From Lachnoclostridium sp. An131 (GTDB lineage: Bacteria; Bacillota; Clostridia; Lachnospirales; Lachnospiraceae), in the NCBI RefSeq assembly GCF_002160825.1, contig NZ_NFLI01000001.1, forward strand, positions 283,806 through 347,805: DNA of 64,000 bases, written 5' to 3'. A program made the translations under genes and the position numbers. The notes below the pieces were generated by a model. The model made no database searches, was not told where the DNA came from, and saw only the letters and a program-made list of their open reading frames with translations. Of this stretch, positions 35,197 to 45,000 are shown piece by piece; the stretch's first letter is position 1; the number at the start of each line of letters is the position of its first letter.

Positions 35197-35691
35197 GGAG
35201 AGAAACGCCGTCTGGAAGAGGTCCGGCGCAATGGCGGAGTCATAGGCGGCAAAAGGACAAGAGCTGCAAAGGAGCCGTTTCCCTTTGAGGCTCTTAAGCA
35301 ATTTCAGTATGAAAGGGATCAGTCGATTACGCATGTCCTGAAACAGATTCATGCCCCGCTGGAAGGCCGTGAGGTAAAGAAGATTTCCGCGCGGATGGTC
35401 ACAGACTGGATGAAGGCCGCGGGCTATCTGACAATAGCCTACAGCGGGGAAGTCGGAAAGGAGACAACGATGCCTACGGAGAAGGGCAGGGAGCTGGGGA
35501 TCTATACAGAGGTCAGAAGTGTGCCGGGAAATACGTATCTGGCTGTGATTTACAATCAGAATGCGCAGGAATTTATCGTGCGGAATCTGGAGAGAATCGT
35601 GAGCGGAGAGATGGAACAGCCAGAGCCTCTTTTGTATGGAAAATTTCCATACAGTATGCTACAATCAGTGCAGAAATGGACAAGACCATGA
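35170..35691 (+). CDS. Hypothetical protein, probably 5'-damaged
   Basis: An open frame of 173 codons from a TTG at 35170 that lies within the promoter-like repeat, so that start is unlikely. No in-frame ATG or GTG with a ribosome site follows until residue 76. The central part (FPFEALKQFQYERDQSITHV, then VKKISARMVTDWMKAAGYL and PTEKGRELGIYTEVR) looks like a genuine protein with a winged-helix-like pattern seen in clostridial proteins of unknown function. The last 20 codons run through the second promoter repeat, so the C-terminus may also be non-native. It may be the surviving piece of a larger gene. I do not recognise a function. Confidence 0.4.
   Translation: MQYATIRAEGEKRRLEEVRRNGGVIGGKRTRAAKEPFPFEALKQFQYERDQSITHVLKQIHAPLEGREVKKISARMVTDWMKAAGYLTIAYSGEVGKETTMPTEKGRELGIYTEVRSVPGNTYLAVIYNQNAQEFIVRNLERIVSGEMEQPEPLLYGKFPYSMLQSVQKWTRP
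35635..35675 (+). promoter_or_regulatory. Repeated promoter element, copy 2 (brnQ promoter)
   Basis: A copy of the element at 35156-35196, with TGGAAA and TGCTACAAT (TACAAT 35660-35665) again 17 bases apart. It lies 70 bases before brnQ and inside the 3' end of the preceding frame. Confidence 0.55.
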
Positions 35692-35706
35692 CCATACACA
35701 GAAAGG

Positions 35707-35735
35707 CTTCCGCAGGGCTTTCAGCCCTGCGGAAG
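35707..35735 (+). promoter_or_regulatory. Perfect 12-bp hairpin in the brnQ leader
   Basis: CTTCCGCAGGGC (35707-35718) and GCCCTGCGGAAG (35724-35735) enclose the loop TTTCA. The AGAGG ribosome site begins at the foot of the stem, 10 bases before the ATG. No T run follows. It may protect the mRNA end or modulate initiation. Confidence 0.6.
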
Positions 35736-35745
35736 AGAGGATATC

Positions 35746-37068
35746 ATGACACAGAAGCTTGATCTGAAAACCAAAATCCTGATGGGCGTCACGCTGTTTT
35801 CCATGTTCTTTGGAGCTGGAAATCTGATCTTTCCGCCTTATCTGGGGGCTCAGGCGGGAACTGCCGCCGTACCTGCGTTTGCAGGCTTTGCGCTGAGCGC
35901 GGTGGGGCTGCCGGTGCTGGGCGTGATCGCGGTCACTCTGTCTGGAGGACTGAATACGCTTGCGTCCAGGGTGCATCCGAAATTTGCGTTTGTCTATATC
36001 GCGGCGCTGTACCTGGCCATCGGTCCCTGTCTTGCGATTCCCAGGACGGCCAGTACATCCTTTTCCATGGCCGGACCTCCGTTTCTTCCGGAAGGCGTGC
36101 CGGAGCCGCTGGTGCAGCTGTTGTACACAGTGGTATTTTTTGTGGCGGCGTCTCTGGTGGCGATGCATCCGGAAAAGCTGACAGAATATCTGGGAAAGCG
36201 CTTGACTCCCGTGCTGCTGATTCTGATTGCCGCGCTTTTTGCGGCGGCTGTGATAAATCCGGCGGGACATCCGGCCCCGCCGGCAGAGGCCTATGCGCAG
36301 GCGGCGCCTGTGGAAGGCTTTCTGTATGGCTATCAGACGATGGATACGCTGGCTGCCCTGAATTTCGGAATGCTCGTGGCTCTCAATGTGCGGGAGCAGG
36401 GAATCCGGGAGGAGAAGGCGGTCACGAAGGAGACGGTTTTTGCCGGATGGATTGCGGGAGTCATGCTGCTCGTGATTTATGCTATGCTGGCTTTTACCGG
36501 CTATCTGTCTGGAACAGCTTTTCCGGGAGCCGTGGATGGAACGGAGGTGCTGATGCAGATGGCACAGTTCCTGTTCGGGAAGGCAGGAGCTGTGATACTG
36601 GCTGTGATCTTTGTGATTGCCTGCTTTAATACCTGTGTGAGCCTTTTGAGCTGCTGCGGAAAGTATTTCAACAGCTGCTTTCCCAAAATCAGCTACCGGG
36701 CCTGGGTTTTTGGCTTTGCAGCGGTGTCGCTCCTGCTTGCAAACGCGGGTTTGGAGACAATCCTGGAATTTTCTGTGCCGGTGCTGAACGCGATCTATCC
36801 CCTGGCAATTCTTTTGATTGTGCTGGCCTTTCTGCACAGAGCCATCGAACGTTTTCCGGCCGTATACCCCTGGGCGGCGCTTTTCTGCGGCGCGGGCAGC
36901 GTGCTGACAGTGCTTGAGCAGCAGGGACTGATGCCTTCGGGCGTCACGGAGCTGTTTCAGATGATTCCTGCTTACGAGGCTGGCTTTGGCTGGGTGGTGC
37001 CGACGATTTTCGGGGCATTGATTGGGGTTCTATGGAGCGTGATGCTCCGAAAGAAGAGCCGGCAGTGA
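35746..37068 (+). CDS. brnQ: Branched-chain amino acid transport system II carrier protein
   Basis: A 440-residue LIVCS-family symporter with twelve predicted helices. The N-terminus KTKILMGVTLFSMFFGAGNLIFPP is the signature of BrnQ proteins, which import leucine, isoleucine and valine with Na+ or H+. The later ISLGPCLAIPRTA-type stretch (AIGPCLAIPRTASTSF, near residue 92) is also conserved. It is monocistronic, with the repeated promoter and leader hairpin in front. Confidence 0.93.
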   Translation: MTQKLDLKTKILMGVTLFSMFFGAGNLIFPPYLGAQAGTAAVPAFAGFALSAVGLPVLGVIAVTLSGGLNTLASRVHPKFAFVYIAALYLAIGPCLAIPRTASTSFSMAGPPFLPEGVPEPLVQLLYTVVFFVAASLVAMHPEKLTEYLGKRLTPVLLILIAALFAAAVINPAGHPAPPAEAYAQAAPVEGFLYGYQTMDTLAALNFGMLVALNVREQGIREEKAVTKETVFAGWIAGVMLLVIYAMLAFTGYLSGTAFPGAVDGTEVLMQMAQFLFGKAGAVILAVIFVIACFNTCVSLLSCCGKYFNSCFPKISYRAWVFGFAAVSLLLANAGLETILEFSVPVLNAIYPLAILLIVLAFLHRAIERFPAVYPWAALFCGAGSVLTVLEQQGLMPSGVTELFQMIPAYEAGFGWVVPTIFGALIGVLWSVMLRKKSRQ

Positions 37069-37147
37069 GTCTTGCGTACTATCGGGCGGCTGAGGCAGGT
37101 ATCCTCCGCCGTCTGAAAGAAAAAATAAAATAAGGAGTTTATAGATT

Positions 37148-38632
37148 ATGCCTGTATTTGATTTCAACAGCACCCCGGAGGAGAGAAAGGAGCCGGTGTG
37201 TACCTATACCATGTTTCGTTCCAACGAGCCAGAGGCTTCCCCGGAGAAGCCAATCCTGATTCTGGACAACAGCGCGCGGGAGTGGAAGCATCATTCCTGC
37301 GGCGTCTTTGAGAATCCCAATAAGCGGACAGCCTTTGAATTCAAGGAGGAAGGCGGGACTGTGAGCGCAGATATCCTGCAGATCGACGCCCGTTTTGCAA
37401 GCCTTGTGAGATGGCTCGGCGAGCACCGTATCAGCGTGCGGCTTTCGGGGGAAAACAGGGCAGAGGGGTATGCGGTATACCGGATTCGTGAGACGGCCTT
37501 CGGCGGCGGGACAAAGCTGTCTGCCGAGGATGGATTTCTGCAGTTTATGATTGAGCGCCTGCTGGCAAGCAGCGCGCCGTCTGAGGCTCTGGAGGATGAG
37601 GATCAGATAGAAAACGGCGACGAAATGAAGCTGACGAGCCTTCAGAGCATCACAGATTTTATGACCTGCGCCGGAAGAACCCTGCCGGATAATATCCAGC
37701 TCTGGGCCCGCAGGAATCTGGCGGTGGCCCGTTCAGCGGAGGTCAGCCCGGAGGAGCGCCGGCACGCCCAGCGTGCCCTCTCGATCATGATGAATATTCA
37801 GTGGAAGCATAACTATTTTGAGGCGATTGATCCGGAAGAGGCAAGGAGGATTCTGGATGAAGAGCTTTACGGAATGGAGAAGGTGAAGCAGAGAATCATC
37901 GAGACGATTATCCAGATCAACCGGACCCACACGCTTCCCGCTTATGGCCTTCTGCTGGTGGGGCCTGCAGGAACCGGAAAATCCCAGATTGCCTACGCGG
38001 TAGCCCGGATCCTGAAGCTTCCCTGGACGACGCTGGACATGAGCTCCATCAACGACCCCGAGCAGCTGACCGGAAGCTCCCGCGTCTATGCCAATGCAAA
38101 GCCGGGAATTATTATGGAAGCGTTTTCTATCGCGGGAGAATCCAACCTTGTCTTTATTATCAACGAGCTGGACAAGGCAAACGCCGGAAAGGGCAATGGA
38201 AATCCCGCCGATGTGCTTTTGACGCTGCTGGATAATCTTGGATTTACAGATAATTATATGGAGTGTATGGTGCCTACCGTAGGTGTCTATCCGATTGCCA
38301 CGGCTAATGACAAGAGCCAGATCAGCGCCCCGCTGATGTCACGCTTTGCGGTCATTGATATTCCGGATTATACGGCGGAGGAGAAAAAGGTGATTTTCTC
38401 AAAATATGCGCTGCCGAAGGTACTGAAGCGCATGAGCATGCGCCCGGAGGAATGTATTGTGACGGAGGAGGCGCTGGACGCAGTCATTGAGAAATATGCT
38501 GATACGACAGGAATCCGTGATCTGGAGCAGGCAGCGGAGCATATTGCGGCGAATGCTCTGTACCAGATCGAGGTGAATGGCGCAGGCGAGGTCGTTTTCA
38601 CTGCGGAGATGGTGAGAGCACTGCTGGGATAA
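37148..38632 (+). CDS. Lon-like AAA+ ATPase lacking the protease domain
   Basis: A 494-residue protein. The N-terminal 200 residues are not recognised. Residues 225-440 are a AAA+ module of the Lon type: LDEELYGMEKVKQRIIE, Walker A GPAGTGKSQ, INELDKANAG as Walker B region, and LLDNLGFTDNYM. The sensor-2/lid segment (TTGIRDLEQAAEHIA) also follows Lon. The frame ends there, so the Ser-Lys protease domain of Lon is absent. It may be a chaperone-like ATPase or act with another protein. AAGGAG precedes the ATG by about 11 bases. No operon partner is evident. Confidence 0.7.
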   Translation: MPVFDFNSTPEERKEPVCTYTMFRSNEPEASPEKPILILDNSAREWKHHSCGVFENPNKRTAFEFKEEGGTVSADILQIDARFASLVRWLGEHRISVRLSGENRAEGYAVYRIRETAFGGGTKLSAEDGFLQFMIERLLASSAPSEALEDEDQIENGDEMKLTSLQSITDFMTCAGRTLPDNIQLWARRNLAVARSAEVSPEERRHAQRALSIMMNIQWKHNYFEAIDPEEARRILDEELYGMEKVKQRIIETIIQINRTHTLPAYGLLLVGPAGTGKSQIAYAVARILKLPWTTLDMSSINDPEQLTGSSRVYANAKPGIIMEAFSIAGESNLVFIINELDKANAGKGNGNPADVLLTLLDNLGFTDNYMECMVPTVGVYPIATANDKSQISAPLMSRFAVIDIPDYTAEEKKVIFSKYALPKVLKRMSMRPEECIVTEEALDAVIEKYADTTGIRDLEQAAEHIAANALYQIEVNGAGEVVFTAEMVRALLG

Positions 38633-38683
38633 GACAGGAAAACCCGAAGGACGGAAAGGGACAGGGAGGGATCACAGAAGCGT

Positions 38684-39661
38684 ATGGCGACGATTAAGGA
38701 TGTGGCCCGGAGGGCCGGCGTGGGGATTGCCACGGTTTCCAGGATGCTCAACGGCACCGGCTATGTGTCGGCTGACGCGAGAAAACGGATTGAAGAGGCG
38801 ATAGAGGCGCTGAATTATATTCCGAATGAGAGAGCCAGAAACCTTCCGAAAAAAAGGGCGGGGATCGTGGGCGTCATTATACCGGATCTTCAGATGCCTT
38901 TTTACGCTTCCTTTATCCGGCAGGTGGAGATTGATTTGCATGAGTACGGATATAAGACCATGGTGTGCAATACGGTGGAGATCAGCAGCCGGGAAAAGGA
39001 ATATGTGGACATGCTGGAGCGGAGCGTGGTAGACGGAATTATCACAGGGGCGCTTTCCGTGGATGAGGAGGTCTACCAGCAGATAGACCGGCCTATCGTC
39101 AGCATGGATCACGATCTGGGGCCGGGCATTCCGCTGATTCATTCCGACCACGGAAAGGGAGGCCGCCTTGCGGCGGAGCGACTGTTGCGGCAGGGCTGCA
39201 GAAGCGCACTGCAGATCGGAGGACTTTTCCCGGCCAATACCCCCTCCAATGACAGATATCTGGAGTTTGAGAGGGTGATGACGGAGCAGGGAGTTCCTGT
39301 GAGGACGATCAGGCTGGAGTGGAACCGCACCGATTACGCCTATTACAGAGAGATATTTGAGCGCCACAGAGAAGAGATTGCCGGGGCGAACGGAGTCTTT
39401 GCCTCGGATATGGGAGCGCTGGCGCTCTGCCATTTCGCTTCCGGGCAGGAAATCCGTGTGCCGGAGGACATGAAAATCATCGCCTATGACGGGACGGATA
39501 TGACGAGGCTTCCCTGTCCGGTGCTTACCGCTGTCTGCCAGGATATTCCGCTGCTGGCCGGAAAATGTGTCGATACGATTATGAAGCTGATTCGGGGAGA
39601 AGAAGGGATCGAATACCGGCAGATCACCGATGTGTTTATTCAGGAGGGCGGAACAGGCTGA
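38684..39661 (+). CDS. LacI-family transcriptional regulator
   Basis: A 325-residue repressor. The N-terminal helix-turn-helix (IKDVARRAGVGIATVSRMLN, residues 4-23) and hinge YIPNERARNLPKKR are followed by a periplasmic-binding-protein-like ligand domain (about 60-325). The ligand is probably a sugar or polyol, judging from the family. The two inverted operator-like sites at 39801-39842 are just downstream and precede the dehydrogenase gene, its likely target. Confidence 0.9.
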   Translation: MATIKDVARRAGVGIATVSRMLNGTGYVSADARKRIEEAIEALNYIPNERARNLPKKRAGIVGVIIPDLQMPFYASFIRQVEIDLHEYGYKTMVCNTVEISSREKEYVDMLERSVVDGIITGALSVDEEVYQQIDRPIVSMDHDLGPGIPLIHSDHGKGGRLAAERLLRQGCRSALQIGGLFPANTPSNDRYLEFERVMTEQGVPVRTIRLEWNRTDYAYYREIFERHREEIAGANGVFASDMGALALCHFASGQEIRVPEDMKIIAYDGTDMTRLPCPVLTAVCQDIPLLAGKCVDTIMKLIRGEEGIEYRQITDVFIQEGGTG

Positions 39662-39800
39662 GGCTGGAACGAACGGGGCGGATCTGGAACGGCCGGGGCC
39701 GGAACGTGCCGGGACCTGCAGCAGCTGAGAGGACCGGGAAACGGGCAAAGCATACAAAACTGGCAAAAGAGACAAAGACAGGAATGATTCTTGATATATG

Positions 39801-39842
39801 AAAGCGTTTCCATTGTGCAATTAGCTGATATGGAAACGCTTT
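39801..39842. promoter_or_regulatory. Paired LacI/cre-like operators forming an inverted repeat
   Basis: AAAGCGTTTCCAT (39801-39813) and ATGGAAACGCTTT (39830-39842) are exact inverse copies, 29 bases centre to centre. Each contains the CG-centred core of LacI/CcpA sites; TGAAAGCGTTTCCA matches the cre consensus TGNNANCGNTNNCA. The spacing suggests cooperative binding by the LacI protein encoded upstream. The hairpin, followed by TATAAT-like bases, could also end the lacI transcript. The rest of the gap 39662-39888 shows nothing else. Confidence 0.7.
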
Positions 39843-39888
39843 TATAATGCAAAATTATCACATATATAGAAAATCATACGAAACAGAG

Positions 39889-39917
39889 TTGACATGGTTG
39901 GGGAAAATGCACATAAT
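39889..39917 (+). promoter_or_regulatory. Promoter of the Gfo/Idh/MocA gene
   Basis: TTGACA (39889-39894) and CATAAT (39912-39917) with a 17-base spacer, about 45 bases after the operator pair and 80 before the gene. Confidence 0.75.
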
Positions 39918-39997
39918 AGAGGTATGAAGCATACGAAAAAGAAGCCTGGAAGGATAGGAAGGCTTTCGGGCGTATTTTATCAGAAAAGGAGAGGAAT

Positions 39998-40999
39998 ATG
40001 AAAGAAACAAGGTGGGCGGTAGCCGGAACAGGCTATATTGCCAATGAATTCGCCAAAGGCATGCAGGAAGCGGAGGGCGCTGTGCTGGCGGCGGTCGTCT
40101 CCCGGAAACAGGAAAGCGGTGAGGCGTATGCACAGAAATACGGCTCCGGACAGACAAGGGTCTATACGGATTATCAGGAGATGCTTGACAAGGAGCCTGT
40201 GGATATCGTATATGTCGCAATCCCGAATGACTGCCATTACGAGTATATTATGAAGGCTCTTGAAAAGGGAATTCCCGTCTTAAGCGAGAAGCCGATGGTG
40301 GACAATCTGAGCCAGCTGAAGGCCGTGCGCAGGGCAGCGGAAGAAAAGAAGCTGTTTTTGATGGAAGGCATGTGGACACGGTGCTTTCCGGCAGTGAGAA
40401 AGGCCAGGGAATGGATGGAGGAGGGACGCATCGGAAAGCCTCTGGCTGTCCGCTCCTTCTTCGACATCGCTCCGGATAAGAACGACTGGCAGCCCTGGAA
40501 GGGCGGCATCGCCCATGCGGGCGGGGCGCTCAGGGATGTAGGCATCTATGCGCTGGCGATGGCGTATATGGCGTTCCCGGAGGGACCACAGAAGGTACAT
40601 ACCGTCATGAAGTCAAATGGGGAGGTGGATGAGAGCTTCCACATGCTTCTGGAATATGGGGACGGCAAAGCGGCATTCTTAAGCGGGGCCTTTAACCAGA
40701 TCAGCTCCCATGTGACAGAGATCACCGGCGAAAAGGGCCGGATTCTCATAGGACCTGAGTTCTGGCATCCGGAAGAGGCTCTTCTGTTGGACGGCGATCA
40801 GATAGTGGAGAAATTTGAGGACAACTATCCGGCCACAGGCTTTCAGTATGAGATTCTGGAAGCACAGAGATGCCTGCAGAACAAGGAGACAGAAAGCCCT
40901 TGCTTCACAGCGGAGGAGACCTGGAGGATCGCAGAGCTGATCGAAAAGACACGTAAGGAGTGGGGAATTATTTATCAGGCAGACAAGGAGGAGGAATAA
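39998..40999 (+). CDS. Gfo/Idh/MocA-family NAD(P)-dependent oxidoreductase
   Basis: A 333-residue dehydrogenase. The N-terminal Rossmann fold has [15 protein letters not shown] (residues 8-22), and the motif EKPMVDN (about 97-103) contains the conserved Lys of the family. The C-terminal domain follows ([19 protein letters not shown]). Members oxidise or epimerise sugars, inositols and related polyols. AAGGAGAGG precedes the ATG. It is followed directly by the VOC gene, two bases after the stop. The substrate cannot be read from sequence. Confidence 0.88.
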   Translation: MKETRWAVAGTGYIANEFAKGMQEAEGAVLAAVVSRKQESGEAYAQKYGSGQTRVYTDYQEMLDKEPVDIVYVAIPNDCHYEYIMKALEKGIPVLSEKPMVDNLSQLKAVRRAAEEKKLFLMEGMWTRCFPAVRKAREWMEEGRIGKPLAVRSFFDIAPDKNDWQPWKGGIAHAGGALRDVGIYALAMAYMAFPEGPQKVHTVMKSNGEVDESFHMLLEYGDGKAAFLSGAFNQISSHVTEITGEKGRILIGPEFWHPEEALLLDGDQIVEKFEDNYPATGFQYEILEAQRCLQNKETESPCFTAEETWRIAELIEKTRKEWGIIYQADKEEE

Positions 41000-41001
41000 G
41001 C

Positions 41002-42003
41002 ATGAAGGGTGAAATTAAGCAGATCTGTATTCTGGTGGACGATCTGGAGACAGCAATGAAAAATTACTGGGAGAAATTTGGCATCGGACCCTGGGACGTA
41101 CGCCATTTTACCCCGGAGACCGTCAGGGATTTCTATGTGAGGGGACAGAAGGTCACGGAGGATTTTGACTTTATCTGCGCCGTCACCTGGGAAGGGGATA
41201 TCGAGTACGAGCTGATCCAGCCCGTCAAGGGACCGAACATCTACTGGGAGCATCTGGAGCGTTTCGGAAGCGGCCTGCATCATTTCAAGATCGTGATCCG
41301 GGACGACGACGAGCTGGCGGCTTATGTGAAGGAGCTGGAGGCGAAGGGCCTCACCGTAACTCAGACCGGCTGGATCGACAATGACGTGCACTATTACGTG
41401 GATTCCTATGACAAGCTGGGCCTGGTTCTGGAGCTGGGCAACGGCGGAAGGATCGGCGAGGCAGAGGAGGTGTACCCCTCCAGAGACGCTGTGCGTCCGG
41501 TGGAGCATCAGCAGAACATCCGGCAGATTGCCCTTGTGGTGGATGATGTGGAAAAATACATGAACAATTTCGCTTACTATCTGGGAATCAACGACTGGGA
41601 TGTGCGCCATTTCACGCCTCAGAGAGTGCGGAACTACTGTGTGGACGGAAAGCCTGTCACGGAGGATTTTGATTTTATCTGCGCGGTCAAATGGGCCGGA
41701 GACATGGAGCTGGAGCTGATTCAGCCCATCAAGGGGCCGAACGTATATCAGGCATTCCTGGAGAAGCACGGCCCGGGACTTCATCATGTGAAGGACGTAT
41801 GCCCGGATGAGGAGATCCTGAAGCAGTTTGAGCGTCTGAAGGGCGACGGCATGCGGATCACCCAGACCGGCTGGATCGACGGCGACAGCCACTACTATAT
41901 GAATACCGAGGAGCTTCTGAAGATGACGCTGGAGTTCGGCAACGGCGGAAGGATCGATCCTGCGGAGCAGGTCTTCCACGGCGGAGAGAAGCCGGTTGAG
42001 TAA
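41002..42003 (+). CDS. Tandem-domain VOC (glyoxalase/bleomycin-resistance fold) protein
   Basis: A 333-residue protein made of two copies of a VOC domain about 165 residues long. The repeats share [13 protein letters not shown], ELIQPxKGPN, GLHH, TQTGWID and GNGGRI, and appear roughly half identical. Each carries His/Glu positions typical of VOC metal sites (GLHH, ELIQP). In the VOC superfamily such units act on sugar-like or small carbonyl substrates, as epimerases, lyases or dioxygenases. The start at 41002 has AAGGAGGAGG upstream; a longer frame from 40960 overlaps the dehydrogenase. Co-transcribed with the Gfo/Idh/MocA gene, so the two probably act in one catabolic step pair. Confidence 0.8.
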   Translation: MKGEIKQICILVDDLETAMKNYWEKFGIGPWDVRHFTPETVRDFYVRGQKVTEDFDFICAVTWEGDIEYELIQPVKGPNIYWEHLERFGSGLHHFKIVIRDDDELAAYVKELEAKGLTVTQTGWIDNDVHYYVDSYDKLGLVLELGNGGRIGEAEEVYPSRDAVRPVEHQQNIRQIALVVDDVEKYMNNFAYYLGINDWDVRHFTPQRVRNYCVDGKPVTEDFDFICAVKWAGDMELELIQPIKGPNVYQAFLEKHGPGLHHVKDVCPDEEILKQFERLKGDGMRITQTGWIDGDSHYYMNTEELLKMTLEFGNGGRIDPAEQVFHGGEKPVE

Positions 42004-42028
42004 ATAGTAAATAAAGCAAATAAAAAAG

Positions 42029-42077
42029 AACCGGCATATGGATATCAGCCTTTCTGATACCCGTATGCCGGTTTTTC
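42029..42077. terminator. Bidirectional terminator between convergent genes
   Basis: AACCGGCATA (42029-42038) pairs with TATGCCGGTT (42064-42073), with an inner ATCAG/CTGAT stem. A-rich DNA lies on the left and a T run on the right, so it can act on both strands. It lies between the VOC gene and the minus-strand ABC gene. Confidence 0.85.
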
Positions 42078-42084
42078 AGGTTCC

Positions 42085-45000
42085 TTATTCTGTTCTCAAA
42101 GCTGTGACAGGATCGCTCTTTGCGGCCTTCCTGGAAGGAATCAGGCCTCCCAGCAGCGTCAGCAGCACGCTTAAGGCGATCAGGATCACTGCGCCGCCCA
42201 CGGGCAGATAGGCGTTGATATCCTGGGAGCCCGCCAGGTGGTGGATCAGGGCGTTGCCCGGGATCAGGATCAGCAGCGTCAGGCCGATGCCGATGAGGCC
42301 AGCCGTCAGGCCGATGATAAAGGTCTCGGCGTTGAATACCTGGGAAATATTTCCTTTGGACGCGCCGATGGCCCGGAGAATTCCGATCTCCTTCTTCCGC
42401 TCCAGCACGCTGATATAGGTGATAACGCCGATCATGATGGAGGATACCACCAGCGAGATCGCCACAAAGGCGATCAACACATAGCTGATGACATCGATGA
42501 TATCCGTCACAGAAGACATCAGGGTGCCTACCATATCAGTGTAGGTAATGACCTGATCCTCCTTCCCCTCCGCCTCCATGCGGCTGTTGTAGCCGCTTAA
42601 AAGGTCTGTGACATGCTCCTTGCTCTCGAAATCCAGCGGATAGATGCTGATGGAGCTCGGATTGTCGAAATCCACGTAATCCAGGGAGCTCAGGTTGCTT
42701 TCATAGGTGGCGCCCTGGGCGGAGCTCATGGAGCGCAGCAGCTCCGCCAGCTCATCCGCGTTCATATTCATGGAAAATGCATTTGCAAAGTCGTCCGGAT
42801 CGATCTGGAAGGCGTCGGCCAGGTTTTCTCCGAGCTGGTTTATCATTTCTTCCATGGCAGACTGGATATTGTCTGCGATCTGCTGCATCACCTGTTCCAT
42901 CACGGAAGCCATGCCGTCCTTCAGCGCGTCTCCCATGGAGCTGGAGAAGGATCCCATAAGCTCTGTCATGTAGCTTTGCATGGAGCCGGCCAGCTGTTCC
43001 TGAAGGCCGGAGGCGTCTACCATGGAGGCGACGCCCTGGGAGAGCACGGCCTGAGCCTTCTCAGTATTCATGTAATCAGCGAAATATTCTCCCATCTTCG
43101 ATGGGTCTGCCAGCTGGTGCTCGGCAGCGTAGGCCTGATAGCCCGCCCCCAGGTCGGCGGCCAGCTTTTCCAGCTGCTCCGGAGTGACGGTGAAATCACC
43201 GGCAGTCGGGAAAGCAGCGTTAACCCATTCGGTGATGATGGCCTGGGCTTCGGGTGTCTGCAGGTATTCCTGGAATAAAGCCTGCATATCAGGATCTGTG
43301 ATATCCGGGGCGCCGGGGATGCCTGGATACTGATTTGCCAGATAATCTGAAAATCCGAGCATAAGGCTGTTTATCAGTATCCCTATCTGCTCGCTGTCCG
43401 GGGCGGTGATCCCATTGGCATCCAGAATCGCCTGCAGGTTGTCATTCAGAATCTGCATTCCCTCATCTGTCTGCAGGAAAGCCAGAAAATGATCACCGAG
43501 ATCCGAATAGTCGGCAGCCGGGTTCGAAGCGGCATATTCCTGATATCCCTCCACAAGCCCGCTTACCAGAGCGTTTACGGCTTCCTCGGATACATGGAAA
43601 TCGATGCTTCCTATCAGGTCAGCTATATTGAGCTGTGGAAACGCCGGCAGATCCAGCTGCAGGTCGTCAGGATTGATCATGCCGGAGAGATCTACCTCTC
43701 CCATGTCGATATCGTCCATATTCATATCCCCCATATCCGACATGTCGAGGGAGTCGGTGAGGCCGTCCGTCAGATTACTTTCGTCGAAGGAAAACATCTC
43801 CTCCAGCGCCTCCTCATCGATACTGAAGAGGGATTCCATATCGAAATCACTTTCGCCGCTTTCCTCGCCAAAGGGCTCGTTGGTAAATACGTTCGTGTGG
43901 GGATCCGCCAGCTGCTTCTGCATGATCTCGCTCTCGGCAGCCACTTCAGCCACATGCTGTGTCAGGGAGGCCGGGTAGGCGATGCCGGTCTGCAGAAGCA
44001 GGCCGCTGGCGTCCGCTGCTGGCTGCACGATGCCGACGACAGTAATGTCCTCGCCGTTTTCCACCAGGCTGCGCATATAGGCGTCATCATCTGTTTTGTC
44101 CCTCCAGACGTCATATTCGCTGTCATATTCATAATAATCGGCGCTGTTGACCAGCTTGAAGGTGATTCCCAAAATATCGTCATAATCGTAAGTCCCGATA
44201 TCGTCAGGGGTGGTCACATTTTCTTCGTTGATGAACTGCTCTATCATGTCATCCAGCTCTACAGAATCCCGCAGCCCCATCGTGTACAGCATAAAATCGC
44301 TGATGCTTCCGCCAGAGGTCAGGACAAGCACGCATTCATTGTAATTTTCAGGCCAGCGTCCGGCCTTTACTTCGTACTGGTCTATATAGAGCTCCTCATT
44401 GTCCGGCATTTCGTAAAAGACGTCTGTCCCCATCATAGAGGACATCATGCTGCTGGAGCTCATGGAAGAACCAAGGCCCAGGGCGGCGAAGGAATTATCC
44501 GGATTGACCTGGCGGATGCCGTCGCCCTCCAGGCGGTAAATCTGAGGCATAACGTCATAGGAATATTCCACGGCGCTGCTATACTGCTCGATGCCGCTCT
44601 CGCCGCTGTCCAGCCAGCCCTTCAGAGACGCCAGGTCGTTGGAATCCATGGTGGAAAACATCTCCGTCACCATTTTGATGACGTTGACTTCACCTGCTTC
44701 TGTGCGGCTTCCACCGGTGTCTTCCGTGAGCATGGAAGAAAAATCAAAGCCAGTGCTCTGAATTTCAAGGGGATATTCAGAAAGTGTTTCACGCTCTACG
44801 TCCTTGATGTAGGCATTTACGCCGCTGGAGAGAGAAAGAATCAGGGCGATGCCGATGATGCCGATGGAGCCTGCGAAGGAGGTCAGGATGGTTCTGGCCT
44901 TTTTCGTTTTCAGGTTATTAAAGCTCAGGGACAGGGCAGTCAGAGGAGACATGGAGGACTTTCCCATGTTTTTATGCACCGCCTGCTCTGCGCCGGTCCC

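Noticed and set aside
41002..42003. The two VOC halves as two separate genes
   Set aside because: The frame is continuous, with no stop or ribosome site between the halves.
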